Source: Micromonospora vinacea | Lineage (GTDB): Bacteria > Actinomycetota > Actinomycetes > Mycobacteriales > Micromonosporaceae | Length of the DNA: 64,000 nt | Direction of reading: 5' to 3' | Assembly (NCBI RefSeq): GCF_015751785.1 | Contig: NZ_JADOTY010000001.1 | Coordinates: forward strand, 4,774,001 to 4,838,000 | Shown here: piece by piece, positions 37,701 to 45,204 of the stretch | Layout of the letters: each line of letters starts with the position of its first letter | Numbering within the stretch: the first letter of the stretch is position 1 | Program-made: the position numbers and the translations under genes | Notes under the pieces: generated by a model | Told to the model about the DNA's origin: nothing | What the model saw: the letters and a program-made list of their open reading frames with translations, nothing else | Databases searched by the model: none

Positions 37701-37978
37701 TCGACCAGGAAGAAGTAGCCGCCGTCGCGCTGGATCTGTTCGCGGACCGCCCCGAGCAGGTGCGTCTTGCCGGCGCCCGCGCGGCCCTGCATGGCCACGC
37801 CGAGCGGCATGCTCGTGTCGTCGGTGCGGGCCCGCGCCACCCCGCGCAGGATCTCCGCGGCCACCTTCTCGTGCAGCTCCGGCACGTTGTGTGGGCTGGG
37901 TCGCCAGACGTCGTCCGGGGTGACCGCCGGGTTGAGACTGACCGCTTCCAGCGCGGTCCGCTGGTCGTCCGAGATCAT
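34736..37978 (-). CDS. Double ATPase: N-terminal Orc/BrxC-like AAA domain fused to HerA-like translocase
   Basis: This 1,080-residue protein has two P-loop modules. The N-terminal one (about 1-450) has Walker A GRAGAGKTH and Walker B VIAVDQLDTLFA, with winged-helix-like features after it, as in Orc/Cdc6 or BREX BrxC-type ATPases. A linker with an acidic, proline-rich stretch (about 670-720) follows. The C-terminal module (about 740-1080) is HerA/TraG-like: Walker A GSGSGKTVLIRRL, LDPNNDL, Walker B LFVMDEAQTLAP, FATQAPKG and SGNATTQFFGLL. HerA-type motors form hexameric rings that pump DNA and often pair with nucleases. ATG 37978 overlaps the winged-helix gene by four bases. No membrane segment is present, so a cytosolic DNA motor partnered with the DUF559-like nuclease is likely. 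Confidence 0.82.
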   Translation of the reverse strand: MISDDQRTALEAVSLNPAVTPDDVWRPSPHNVPELHEKVAAEILRGVARARTDDTSMPLGVAMQGRAGAGKTHLLGAVREQIQRDGGYFFLVDMVSGKTFWESVALALVEGMGRPHVGWGTQLKTFLRRLTTQLGLPLEVRDAVAGARPVTRAQLDTFIWALRERDREVGRDAQDTARALVLHGAVDFEAQDVGYAHLISEPGDPAARAAWGLSAAIRTPQQVVQDTSRLMALALDPTVIAVDQLDTLFAQTSTSLLNQHQGLEDAQAKVLGPIADGLLKLRDITRRTLVVVSCLPDTWVLMTRAAPTPVADRFRTSTLPDRIPTPEIGQAIVAKRLSAAFAGMFFGPPHPTWPIAPAAFTDAPTLTPRALLRRVDRHIAWCRDRDEVVELDRLIDGAESTPTVGTVRGASADPATDERRLHELDARFADLVEAADVSAAVDPAGEDEHMPRLLAAGLAAWIAEQAPTGATYKYDPPPGRKPALHGRLIEVLDEATENEAHWCFRAIAHSNAVAVTARVKAACTLAGLDRDLPQRRLILLRNGPWPTGKRTTEVLTGFDAAGGLRCAVSEADLRVFAALGVMAAEPSTALQEWLVARRPASGTDLFRAVLPGPDGTRGDAPPPTPDDDEPPSGAPESDPATAPAVYVPAGASTGAAAIPADPTDLVVAEGGRVVGLGRTVDGNHPFTVPLESLRRHAVVFAGSGSGKTVLIRRLVEECAREGVSAIVLDPNNDLARLGDAWPEPPSGWGPGDAERAADYLDHTEVVVWTPRVTAGRPLSFQPLPDFTSLRDWPDEFDQAVRSAVEALAPRAGVDRSSRLAQQGKAVLTEALQAYARSGMVGLPGFTEFLTDLPEGVSRLARAGKLAEELAEALKAAMVTDPLFGGVGAPADPGLLLTPSAGRRARVSVISFVGLTSDQERQSFVNQLQMALFAWIKRHPAGDRPLGGLFVMDEAQTLAPSTGTTACTASSIALASQARKYGLGLVFATQAPKGLHNQISGNATTQFFGLLNAPAQIDAARQLAEAKGGRLPDIGLLNSGEFYAAGEGFSFVKVRTPLCLTHHPKAPLTPEEVVTRARPAG

Positions 37979-38688
37979 GCCGGGCCGATCGCCAGGGCGT
38001 GGTTGTCCTCGTTCCCGATGCGGACGGCCGCGGCCCGGTCCCGTGCGGTCAGCGACTTGGTGTTGGCCACCGGGATGATGCGGACGTCCTCCCGGCCGAC
38101 CATCGCCCGCAACGCCGCGTCGAGTGCGGCCCGGTCGGTGTCGGCGAGCCGGTCCCGGACGTCGGCGAGGCCGACCCAGGCCCCCGGCGCGATGGCCAGC
38201 TCCCGGTACGCCGAACGAACCAGCGCCTCCACCTCCGCCGCGGACACGGGTGCCGCCGCTGCGGGTGCTGCCGCCGTGGGTGCCGGTGCCTCGCGCCGAG
38301 GCTCGCCGTCCGTCGGGGCCGTCGCCTCGGTCTGCTTGAAGAAGTCGCCGTGGCTGACCCGGAGCCGGTCCAGCGAACGGTGCAGGTTGGACAACACGAC
38401 GAACAGCGACCGGGTCGTCGAGCCGCCCGGCCTCGGCGGTGCGGCAGTGTGCAGCCGACGTGCCACCCGCCAGCCCTCGTCGGTCAGCTCGTGGGCGAAC
38501 GGCCGGTGCGTCCGATCGGTGTCGACCAGGCCCAGGTCGACGAGCTTCGTGTTGTCCTTGCCGGTCAGCGTGAAGCCGGCCAGCTCCTTCAGCTCGACGT
38601 TGGTGAGTCGGCGCGCCTCGACCATCAGCACCACGAGGGCGTTGATCTGGTTCGGCGTCAGGTGCGGGACGTCCGCCGGGCTCGTCAT
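37975..38688 (-). CDS. Winged-helix-like adaptor of the ATPase/nuclease operon (unknown)
   Basis: I do not recognise this 237-residue protein as a named family. Residues 1-75 look like a winged helix (LTPNQINALVVLMVEARRLTNVELKELAGF, then a wing with LTDEGWRVARRL). The middle (about 115-150) is a low-complexity alanine/proline linker. The C-terminal 90 residues have a second helical domain (AEVEALVRSAYRELAIAPGAWVGLADVRDRLA) ending with a compact beta motif (IIPVANTKSLTARDR). Overlaps of four bases with both neighbours show tight translational coupling. It probably bridges DNA and the ATPase. This is inferred from domain types and gene order only. Confidence 0.7.
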   Translation of the reverse strand: MTSPADVPHLTPNQINALVVLMVEARRLTNVELKELAGFTLTGKDNTKLVDLGLVDTDRTHRPFAHELTDEGWRVARRLHTAAPPRPGGSTTRSLFVVLSNLHRSLDRLRVSHGDFFKQTEATAPTDGEPRREAPAPTAAAPAAAAPVSAAEVEALVRSAYRELAIAPGAWVGLADVRDRLADTDRAALDAALRAMVGREDVRIIPVANTKSLTARDRAAAVRIGNEDNHALAIGPA

Positions 38689-39788
38689 GATGTCTCATCT
38701 CCGTGGGGGTACGTGCCGCCCGCGCGTCGCCGGGCCAGCAGCCGACGGATCCCGTCGACCACCGCCGGCACGTCGGTGAGCACCTGCTCGTTGGTGAAGC
38801 GGAGCACGTCCAGCCCGAGGAGTTGCAGCTGCACGTCTCTCCGCCGATCGTTGGCGAAAGCGATTCGCCCACGATGCTCCGGGCCGTCCACCTCGACCGC
38901 AAGACCCTCCGTGGGCCAAAACAGATCCAGTCGGTACGCGGCGCCCAGGACGTGCCACTCGTAGGTCTGGTTCCACCGCCGGCCGCGCGCCCAGTCGTGC
39001 GGCGCGAGCGCGCGTTCCAACGCCTGCTCGGCGGCGCTGTCACCGCGGGGCACGCCCGCGATCGGCGGCCAGGCCAGCACCGTCGAGCCCGGCTCGGCGG
39101 CGGTGGTCGGAATCCGTTCGATCGTGCTGGCCAGCCCGGCGAATCGGGCCGGCAGCGGCACCGGCACCGAGCGCACCCGGTCGGCGTGGCGCAGCGGCCC
39201 GCCGGCCAACCACACAGTGAAGCCGCCGTGCCGCACGAGCCACTCGGCGGCGGCCACCAGCGTCCGTTCGGCGTCGGCGTCCAGGTCGGGCACTGCCACG
39301 ACGAGTACGCAACTCTCCCGGTCGTACGCCTCGGCGATCACCCGGGCGAGCCCGGCGGCGCGTACCCCCGGGGCGAAGCGGGACCGGCCGGCGGGGCGGA
39401 GCGGGCCGCGCAGCCCACGCTCGGCCAGGTCGGCCAGGAACGGGCCGAAGTGCCGGGAGCGGGCGGCGGTACGGGCTGCGAGGGCCCGCACCGCCGCCAT
39501 GCCGAGCGTGCCCTCGCTGTCGAAACGGTCGGCCCCGGTCAGCCAGCGGGGGAACATCGCGAGGGCCGCGGTGTCCAGTTGGTCGAGCAGTGTGTCCACG
39601 AGGTCGCCGAGAGGACCTGTCACAGTGGGCCGGTAGTGCACGATCGCGGGCGCTGCCGGTGGCAACGGGTCGAGGGCCACCCGCAGCAACTCCGGGTCGA
39701 CACCCGGCAGGTGACTCACCCGTCGCGTCGGCGGGGCGGCCCACCAGGCCCCGTTGGCGTCGCCGTTGGCCCGGACGGGGTGCGCCAT
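38685..39788 (-). CDS. DUF559-type endonuclease-domain protein, first gene of the ATPase operon
   Basis: This 367-residue protein has two parts. Residues 1-265 are an uncharacterised alpha/beta region. The last 100 residues match the DUF559/Vsr-like restriction-endonuclease fold: YRLDLFWP, the catalytic-looking EVDGPEHRG, RRRDVQLQLLGLDVLRFTNEQVL and a final helix. The acidic pair (Asp of LDLF, Glu-x-Asp of EVDG) and His are the expected metal ligands. Its stop overlaps the next start by four bases. Within the operon it would be the DNA-cutting partner of the HerA-like motor. The start is ATG 39788. No DNA methylase gene is nearby. Confidence 0.78.
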   Translation of the reverse strand: MAHPVRANGDANGAWWAAPPTRRVSHLPGVDPELLRVALDPLPPAAPAIVHYRPTVTGPLGDLVDTLLDQLDTAALAMFPRWLTGADRFDSEGTLGMAAVRALAARTAARSRHFGPFLADLAERGLRGPLRPAGRSRFAPGVRAAGLARVIAEAYDRESCVLVVAVPDLDADAERTLVAAAEWLVRHGGFTVWLAGGPLRHADRVRSVPVPLPARFAGLASTIERIPTTAAEPGSTVLAWPPIAGVPRGDSAAEQALERALAPHDWARGRRWNQTYEWHVLGAAYRLDLFWPTEGLAVEVDGPEHRGRIAFANDRRRDVQLQLLGLDVLRFTNEQVLTDVPAVVDGIRRLLARRRAGGTYPHGDETS

Positions 39789-39859
39789 GGCGGCACCCTA
39801 CGACACGGGCGGGCGCGACCGGGGACCCCTCCGTTATGAGGTGGTGCGGTCGCCGCCGC

Positions 39860-41278
39860 TCAGCGCAGCCGGCGGATGTCGCCGTACGCGCGGTAGTAAC
39901 CACCGCGGCTGGACTCGCGCACCTCGGCCACCAGGTAACGGGCGCCCGGCTCGCGAATGCCCTTGGGGAACTGCACCGACCAGTCGCGCCGGTAACCGTC
40001 GGAGAGCACCTGAACCCGCAACCGCCCCCGATCGTCCAGGCACTGCACGACAATGCCCGCGCCCGATTCGCTGGTCACCTCGACGATCGTCGGTTGCACC
40101 GGCTGGGGCGCCTGGCGGGGAGCCTTGATGTCGCGTACCTGGGGAACGTCGCCGGCCTGCGCCGCGCGGATCGCCGGCTCGCTGGCGTCGATGCAGGCCA
40201 GGTGGCCGCCGGTGGTGACGACGTAGAGCCGGTCGTCGTGGTACTGCATGGAGTACGCCGAGCCGCAGCCGGTGCCGAGCTTCCACAGGCGGGTGCCCGC
40301 CGCGTCGAAGCAGTAGATCGAGGACTGGCTGTCACCGGCGAAGACGTACCGGCCGCCCTCGGCGGTGGCGCAGGAGAAGACCGGGGCGTCGCAGCGGTAG
40401 GTGCCTTCGAGCCGACCCGCCTTGGACAGCCGCACCACCTCGCGGGTGCTCGTCCCGGCGAACACACTGCCGTGCTCCTGCCAGCCGAAGAGCACCGAAC
40501 CGGTAGTGGTGTGCCACAGCTCGCTGCCGGTCCGCCACTCGTAGCCGGTCACGCCCTGCGAGTGGCCGTGGTAGATGGCGTCGTCGTCGCACCGCACCAT
40601 CCAGGCCGAACGCCCCCGCCCGGGGCGACGCCACAGGAACTCGTCCTCGTGGTCGACGGCGGTGATCCCGCCGTCGGCGTCGGAGACGCCGAGGACGCCG
40701 TCGTGAATGTCCAGCCAGTAGATGTCGATCTCCGGGGCGATCGCGTACGCCACGCGGGGCACCTTGCCGGACAGGTCGTAGACGTTGCCGTCGTCGCAGC
40801 CGGCGTAGATCCAGGCGTCGTCCGCGACGATGCACTTGACCCCGTCGGGAAGGCGGACCTGGCTGCGCACCTGGGCGTCGTGGTCGAGCGTGGTGATGAC
40901 TCCGTGCTCGTTGCCGACCATGCAGTGCCGCCCGTCGACGAAGATGCCGAAGGCGGGAGCGCCGGAGTCGTAGCGCCAGAGCACCGGGGCGGTGTGGGCG
41001 GTGGAGCGGGTGCTCACGATCTGCCGCCGCGACACTGTGCGCTTCTGGCGGACGCCGGGGACCGCCGGCGCGTAGCCCTTGCGGACCTTCTCTCCGATCT
41101 TCTTCGCCGCGGCGGCCCGGGCCCGGGCGTTGTCCGGATAGGCACTCGCCTTGACCTGACCCTGGTCGCCGATCCGGCCGTAGCGCACCGTCAGCGTGGC
41201 GTTGTCGACGATGACCTCGTAGAACTTGTGCGCACCGTCCACTTCGGACAGTTCGAGGTAGGTCGTCTCCTGGGACAT
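39860..41278 (-). CDS. WGR-domain protein with PQQ/WD-like beta-propeller
   Basis: This 472-residue protein starts with a WGR domain (residues 4-75, TYLELSEVDGAHKFYEVIVDN, then VRYGRIGDQGQVKASAY with YGRIG in place of WGR). A seven- or eight-bladed propeller follows, built from repeats such as VLWRYDSG, WIYAGCDDGNVYDLSG, GSELWHTTTGSVLFGW and STRLWKLGTG-like blades. WGR domains occur in PARPs and some DNA-repair proteins and are thought to bind nucleic acid. There is no signal peptide, so the propeller is probably cytosolic and not a secreted PQQ enzyme. GGAGG lies six bases before the ATG. It sits 71 bases upstream of the nuclease operon, on the same strand. Confidence 0.82.
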   Translation of the reverse strand: MSQETTYLELSEVDGAHKFYEVIVDNATLTVRYGRIGDQGQVKASAYPDNARARAAAAKKIGEKVRKGYAPAVPGVRQKRTVSRRQIVSTRSTAHTAPVLWRYDSGAPAFGIFVDGRHCMVGNEHGVITTLDHDAQVRSQVRLPDGVKCIVADDAWIYAGCDDGNVYDLSGKVPRVAYAIAPEIDIYWLDIHDGVLGVSDADGGITAVDHEDEFLWRRPGRGRSAWMVRCDDDAIYHGHSQGVTGYEWRTGSELWHTTTGSVLFGWQEHGSVFAGTSTREVVRLSKAGRLEGTYRCDAPVFSCATAEGGRYVFAGDSQSSIYCFDAAGTRLWKLGTGCGSAYSMQYHDDRLYVVTTGGHLACIDASEPAIRAAQAGDVPQVRDIKAPRQAPQPVQPTIVEVTSESGAGIVVQCLDDRGRLRVQVLSDGYRRDWSVQFPKGIREPGARYLVAEVRESSRGGYYRAYGDIRRLR

Positions 41279-41340
41279 GGGGGGCCTCCGAGGGTCAGCG
41301 AGCGGCGCGATCCGGCCGGCGCGGCGACAGTGACCACACG

Positions 41341-42300
41341 CTAACGGCGCCCCCCGACAGAACCGGCGTCCGGCCAGCGCAGCGCGTCGTCGCGGAGCAC
41401 CGCGTGCGCGCCGACGGTCTGGTTGACGATCTGTGTCACCCGCACGTCGACAGCGATGCTGGCCAGCGCCACCGCGTCCGCGCGGCTGACGGAGTGCAGC
41501 CGCTGCATCAGCGTCAGCATCGAGTCCAGGGCGGCGAACGTGGCGTCGTCGAGGGACGCACCGACACCCAGCGTCAGCCAGGCGTCGGGGGTACGGGCCA
41601 CCGGGCCGGTGACCGGGAAGTCGTCGCGCACGTCGAAGGTCAACGTCACCTCGTCCATCGGACACTCGATCGCGGTGCCGCCGACCTCGCCGTCACCCTG
41701 CGCGGCGTGCCCGTCCCCGACGGAGAACAGCGCCTCGTCGACCGGGATCGGCAGCAGGAGGGTGCTGCCGGCGGTGAGGTCCCGGCAGTCCAGATTGCCG
41801 CCCCAGGGGCGCGGTGGGATCGTCGAGTGAAGCCCCGGCTCCGCGGGTGGCATGCCGAGCACTCCCATGAAGGGCCGCAGCGCGACCGCGTGACCATGCT
41901 GGTTGCGGCCGGTCATCGTCACCGGGTCCAGCGTCCAGGCGTGCACCACCGGTTGGTCCTGCACGCCGTAGCGCTTGTTGAACCCGCTCGGCCAGCCGCC
42001 GGCCACTGTGGTTCCCCATTTGGCCGGGACGACCGCGTCGATGCGTACCGCGAGGGTCTGGCCGGCGCGCGCACCGCGGACCGCGACCGGACCGATCAGC
42101 GCGTGCCCGTGGTCGGGCCGGTGCTGCGCGACCCGGGGCCGGTCCCGGTTCGGTCCGCCCGGGTACGGGCCGGAGGACCACCAGCAGTCCAGGGTGCGAT
42201 AGGTGACGGTGTCGCCGGGGTCGATGGTGAGCACCGGCGGGAAATCGGGGGAGAAGTGACCGTGCAGGCTGTCATCCCCCGGGATGAGGGTGTGTCGCAT
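41341..42300 (-). CDS. Acetamidase/formamidase family protein
   Basis: This 319-residue protein fits the FmdA/AmdA family: GDTVTYRTLDCWWSS, NRDRPRVAQHRPDHGHALIGPVAVRGA, LGVLGMPPAEPG, FSVGDGHAAQGDGEVGGTAIE and VTQIVNQTVGAHA. Members hydrolyse formamide or acetamide to ammonia and the acid, with a zinc-binding DGHAAQGDGE region. It is cytosolic. It is the first gene of a minus-strand run with the WGR gene (62-base gap), but a functional link is not evident. Upstream lies a strong hairpin ending the chitin deacetylase transcript. Confidence 0.9.
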   Translation of the reverse strand: MRHTLIPGDDSLHGHFSPDFPPVLTIDPGDTVTYRTLDCWWSSGPYPGGPNRDRPRVAQHRPDHGHALIGPVAVRGARAGQTLAVRIDAVVPAKWGTTVAGGWPSGFNKRYGVQDQPVVHAWTLDPVTMTGRNQHGHAVALRPFMGVLGMPPAEPGLHSTIPPRPWGGNLDCRDLTAGSTLLLPIPVDEALFSVGDGHAAQGDGEVGGTAIECPMDEVTLTFDVRDDFPVTGPVARTPDAWLTLGVGASLDDATFAALDSMLTLMQRLHSVSRADAVALASIAVDVRVTQIVNQTVGAHAVLRDDALRWPDAGSVGGRR

Positions 42301-42344
42301 CCGTGCAGGCTAGTGGCAGCTGGTCCGCGCGGCGGGTCGCCCCG

Positions 42345-42379
42345 GTGCGCGGTGGGTGCCGGGCGCACCCACCGCGCAC
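42345..42379 (-). terminator. Intrinsic terminator after the chitin-deacetylase gene
   Basis: A perfect 15-bp stem (42345-42359 with 42365-42379) has a 5-base loop, 19 bases past the CE4 gene stop on the minus strand. Confidence 0.8.
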
Positions 42380-42397
42380 GACTCGACCCGGGCGATG

Positions 42398-43420
42398 TCA
42401 ACCCGAGGTGCAGGAACGGATCTGTGGGCGGGCGCTGCTGTTGCCGTTGGTCATCGTGGTGAAGCCGAAGGTGTTGCCGCTGCCGTTGGACCGCATGGTC
42501 ATGACGGTGCCGCTGCTGTCCCAGGTGGCGGTGCCGTTCCAGATGGTGGTGACCCGCTGCGGCGAGGTGATGGCCACGACCACGGTCCACGTGCTGGCGC
42601 CGCTGACCGTCACCGACGTGTTGTACCGGTCGCCCCAGACGTTGGGGGTCGTCGCGGTGGCGGTGCAGGTGCCGCCGGCGGGCGGCGGGGTGGTGGTGGG
42701 CGGCGGGGTCGTGCCGTCGGGCGCGACGGCGCGGCCGGTGGACGGCGAGATCATGCCGGGGCACAGGTTGCGGCTGGTCAGGTTGGCCATGATCTGGGGG
42801 ATCGCGTCACGGGTGTTCTGGATCCCGTCGTGCATCAGGATGACCTGACCGGCCTGGAGTCGGCTCGCGTTGGCCACGATCTGGCTGACGCTGGCGCCGT
42901 TCCAGTCCTGGGAGTCCACGTCCCAGATCACCTGGCGCATGCCCAGCGACGAGGCGACGGACTGCAACGTGGAGTTGGTCTCGCCGTAGGGCGGCCGGAA
43001 CAGCACCGGCCGGCTGCCGGTCGCCGACTGGATCGCCGAGCTGGTCTGGGAGAGGTCCGACTGCATCTGGGCCTGGCTCATGGAGGTCATGTGGGCGTGG
43101 TTCCAGCTGTGGTTGGCGACCCACATGCCGGCCGCCACCTGGGCCTGCGCGGCCGACCGGTTGTTCTGGACGTTCTGCCCGACGTTGAACATGGTGGCGC
43201 GTACGCCGTTGGTGCGCAGCACGTTCAGCAGCGCGCTGGTACTGCCGGTCGGACCGTCGTCGAAGGTGAGGCCGACATAGCCGTTGCAGGTGGCGGCGCT
43301 CGACGGGGTGGAGGTGGCCGCGAGGACGACGCCGCACATGGCGACGGCGGTGGCCAGGACGGCGAGCGCCGCGCGCAACCGCCTCGACCACAGGGCGGTG
43401 CGGGGAAAGAGCCTGCTCAT
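42398..43420 (-). CDS. Secreted polysaccharide deacetylase (CE4, chitin-type) with CBM2
   Basis: This 340-residue secreted enzyme has a signal peptide to about residue 42. The NodB/CE4 domain shows all five motifs: TFDDGPT (catalytic base and metal Asp), HSWNHAHM (metal histidines), RPPYGETN, DVDSQDWNG and ILMHDG. A threonine/proline linker leads to a C-terminal CBM2-type cellulose/chitin-binding module (VWGDRYNTSVTVSG to SARPQIRSC). It probably removes acetyl groups from chitin or chitooligosaccharides. The ATG at 43420 is preceded by AAGGGG. The gene is divergent from a GH19 chitinase across a 429-base spacer, suggesting coordinated control. Confidence 0.92.
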   Translation of the reverse strand: MSRLFPRTALWSRRLRAALAVLATAVAMCGVVLAATSTPSSAATCNGYVGLTFDDGPTGSTSALLNVLRTNGVRATMFNVGQNVQNNRSAAQAQVAAGMWVANHSWNHAHMTSMSQAQMQSDLSQTSSAIQSATGSRPVLFRPPYGETNSTLQSVASSLGMRQVIWDVDSQDWNGASVSQIVANASRLQAGQVILMHDGIQNTRDAIPQIMANLTSRNLCPGMISPSTGRAVAPDGTTPPPTTTPPPAGGTCTATATTPNVWGDRYNTSVTVSGASTWTVVVAITSPQRVTTIWNGTATWDSSGTVMTMRSNGSGNTFGFTTMTNGNSSARPQIRSCTSG

Positions 43421-43849
43421 CTGGTGCCCCTTCGCGCAGGCCCGGACGCGCCCTCGGTGTGGGCAGCACAGTCCGGACAGGTGTGGATGAGTGGGTAGGT
43501 GGAGCCGAAACCGCAACGAAGCCGATTGCATTGACCTCCGTGGATCGGAGTATTACAGCGAGAATTCCAACACGTCAACAAGTTCCGGAACGTCTTCGGA
43601 ACAACGCAGAGAACCGATCGGGGTCTGGCCAGGTACTCCTGCCTACCTGCGGGTCTCGATCATGAACATCGATGCGTATGCACTCGACATGATCCGGAAA
43701 GCTGCCGGAATTATCGACCGCCCGCCGCCGGGCCGATCGTCGCGCGGCCGCACGGAATAGTAAAGATTGTGAACAGAAGATGTTACAGTCACTGCGGTCG
43801 ATATCCGACTCGGGTTCGGCCAGTGAGGTCCCAGGAGGGAAGTGATCAC
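43421..43849. other. 429-base divergent spacer between chitin deacetylase and chitinase genes
   Basis: The spacer is A/T-richer than its flanks and has no gene. It should hold both promoters. A perfect palindrome GTTCCGGAAC lies at 43582-43591. An extended -10-like TGTTACAGT lies at 43781-43789, about 60 bases before the chitinase ATG, without a clear -35. I did not find a good match to the DasR site (AGTGGTCTAGACCACT) known from Streptomyces chitinase promoters. Confidence 0.5.
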
Positions 43850-44929
43850 ATGACGAGACTGCGCGCGCTGGTCGCGCTGGCGGCACTGATCGTCGCCGGT
43901 GGGCTGGTGGCGGTCATCCCGGCCACCGCCGCGTCGGCGGCGGCCTGCTCAGCATCGTGGCAGGCCTCGGCCGTCTACTGGGGAGACGCCCAGGTCTCCC
44001 ACAACGGCCGCAACTACCGGGCGAAGTGGTGGACCCAGAACGAGGCGCCGCCGGGCACGACCGGCGTCTGGGAGGACCTCGGCGCGTGCGGTGGGGGCAC
44101 CACACCGCCCACCGGGGGGACCTGCACGTACCCGAACTGGGCCGCCGGGACCTGGTACGCCGCCGGGGCGATCGTCAGGTACACGAACGGTTCCTACTAC
44201 ATCGCCGAGCACGACAATCCGGGGTACGACCCCGTCGTGAGCACCTGGTACTGGGAGCCCTACACCTGTGGCGGTCAGCCACCGACCAGCCCGCCGCCCA
44301 CCAACCCGGGCGGCTTCGTGGTCACCGAGGCCCAGTTCAACCAGATGTTCCCGGGTCGGAACTCCTTCTACACGTACTCCGGCCTCGTCGCCGCCCTCAG
44401 CGCCTACCCGGCGTTCGCGCGCACCGGCAGTGCCACGGTCCAGCGGCAGGAGGCCGCGGCCTTCCTGGCGAACGTCTACCACGAGACCGGCGGGCTCGTG
44501 CACGTGGTCGAGCAGAACACCGCGAACTACCCGCACTACTGCGACTACGGCCAGCCGTACGGCTGCCCCGCCGGGCAGGCCGCCTACTACGGGCGAGGGC
44601 CGATCCAGCTCAGTTGGAACTTCAACTACAACGCCGCGGGCAACGCCCTCAACCTGCCGCTGTTGACCAACCCGTGGCTGGTGCAGACCGACGCCTCGGT
44701 GGCCTGGAAGACCGGTATCTGGTACTGGATGACCCAGAACGGGCCGGGCACCATGACCGCCCACAATGCGATGGTCAACGGCGCCGGGTTCGGTCAGACG
44801 ATCCGCAGCATCAACGGCTCGATCGAGTGCAACGGCGGAAACCCCGCCCAGGTGCAGAGCCGCGTCACCAGGTACCAGCAGTTCGTCGGCATCCTCGGCG
44901 TGTCCGCCGGAGCCAACCTCTACTGCTGA
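43850..44929 (+). CDS. Secreted GH19 chitinase with two CBM5/12-like domains
   Basis: This 359-residue secreted chitinase has a signal peptide to about residue 29, then two short chitin-binding modules. Both are of CBM5/12 type with paired aromatics: residues about 31-78 (WQASAVYWGDAQVSHNGRNYRAKWWT) and about 88-135 (WAAGTWYAAGAIVRYTNGSYYIAEH). A proline linker leads to the GH19 catalytic domain (about 150-359), with catalytic Glu in ANVYHETGG and the YYGRGPIQLSWNFNY signature. It hydrolyses chitin with inversion. AGGAGGGA lies nine bases before the ATG. It is divergent from the CE4 deacetylase, together forming a chitin-processing pair. Confidence 0.95.
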   Translation: MTRLRALVALAALIVAGGLVAVIPATAASAAACSASWQASAVYWGDAQVSHNGRNYRAKWWTQNEAPPGTTGVWEDLGACGGGTTPPTGGTCTYPNWAAGTWYAAGAIVRYTNGSYYIAEHDNPGYDPVVSTWYWEPYTCGGQPPTSPPPTNPGGFVVTEAQFNQMFPGRNSFYTYSGLVAALSAYPAFARTGSATVQRQEAAAFLANVYHETGGLVHVVEQNTANYPHYCDYGQPYGCPAGQAAYYGRGPIQLSWNFNYNAAGNALNLPLLTNPWLVQTDASVAWKTGIWYWMTQNGPGTMTAHNAMVNGAGFGQTIRSINGSIECNGGNPAQVQSRVTRYQQFVGILGVSAGANLYC

Positions 44930-44935
44930 TCCGTG

Positions 44936-44978
44936 GCCGGGCCTCGGCGTTCGTCGCCGGACGGAGTCGAGGCCCGGC
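44936..44978 (+). terminator. Terminator hairpin after the chitinase gene
   Basis: An 11-bp stem GCCGGGCCTCG (44936-44946 with 44968-44978) encloses a 21-base loop, six bases past the stop. Confidence 0.6.
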
Positions 44979-45204
44979 TGATCGGCGGCCGGGCCCCGGT
45001 GGGGGCCGCGGCCGTTTCGGCGCGGTCAACCCGTTGACACGGCCGCGCTGCGCCCGGAACTATCAGCGGCAGTCCACCCGCCCCGGCTCCCGTTGCTCAC
45101 GAACTCTCATGACAACGATGTCAGGGCCCGACCCACCACCCGCTCCACACTGCCCAGACGTTCGACCTACTCGACCCGGTTCGAGTCGAAAGGCTCCGTC
45201 CCCC

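Noticed and set aside
34736..39788. Identification of the ATPase operon as BREX, DISARM or HerA-NurA
   Set aside because: No PglX/PglZ, no DrmA/B, no methylase and no NurA-like gene are present, and the double ATPase fusion does not fit these systems.
43421..43849. DasR operator in the chitinase spacer
   Set aside because: The best GGTCT-containing words (near 43620 and 43827) do not form the required TGGTCTAGACCA palindrome.
43957..45204. Upstream extension of the GH92 frame through the chitinase gene
   Set aside because: The extension overlaps the GH19 chitinase in another frame. A normal signal peptide begins at ATG 45205.
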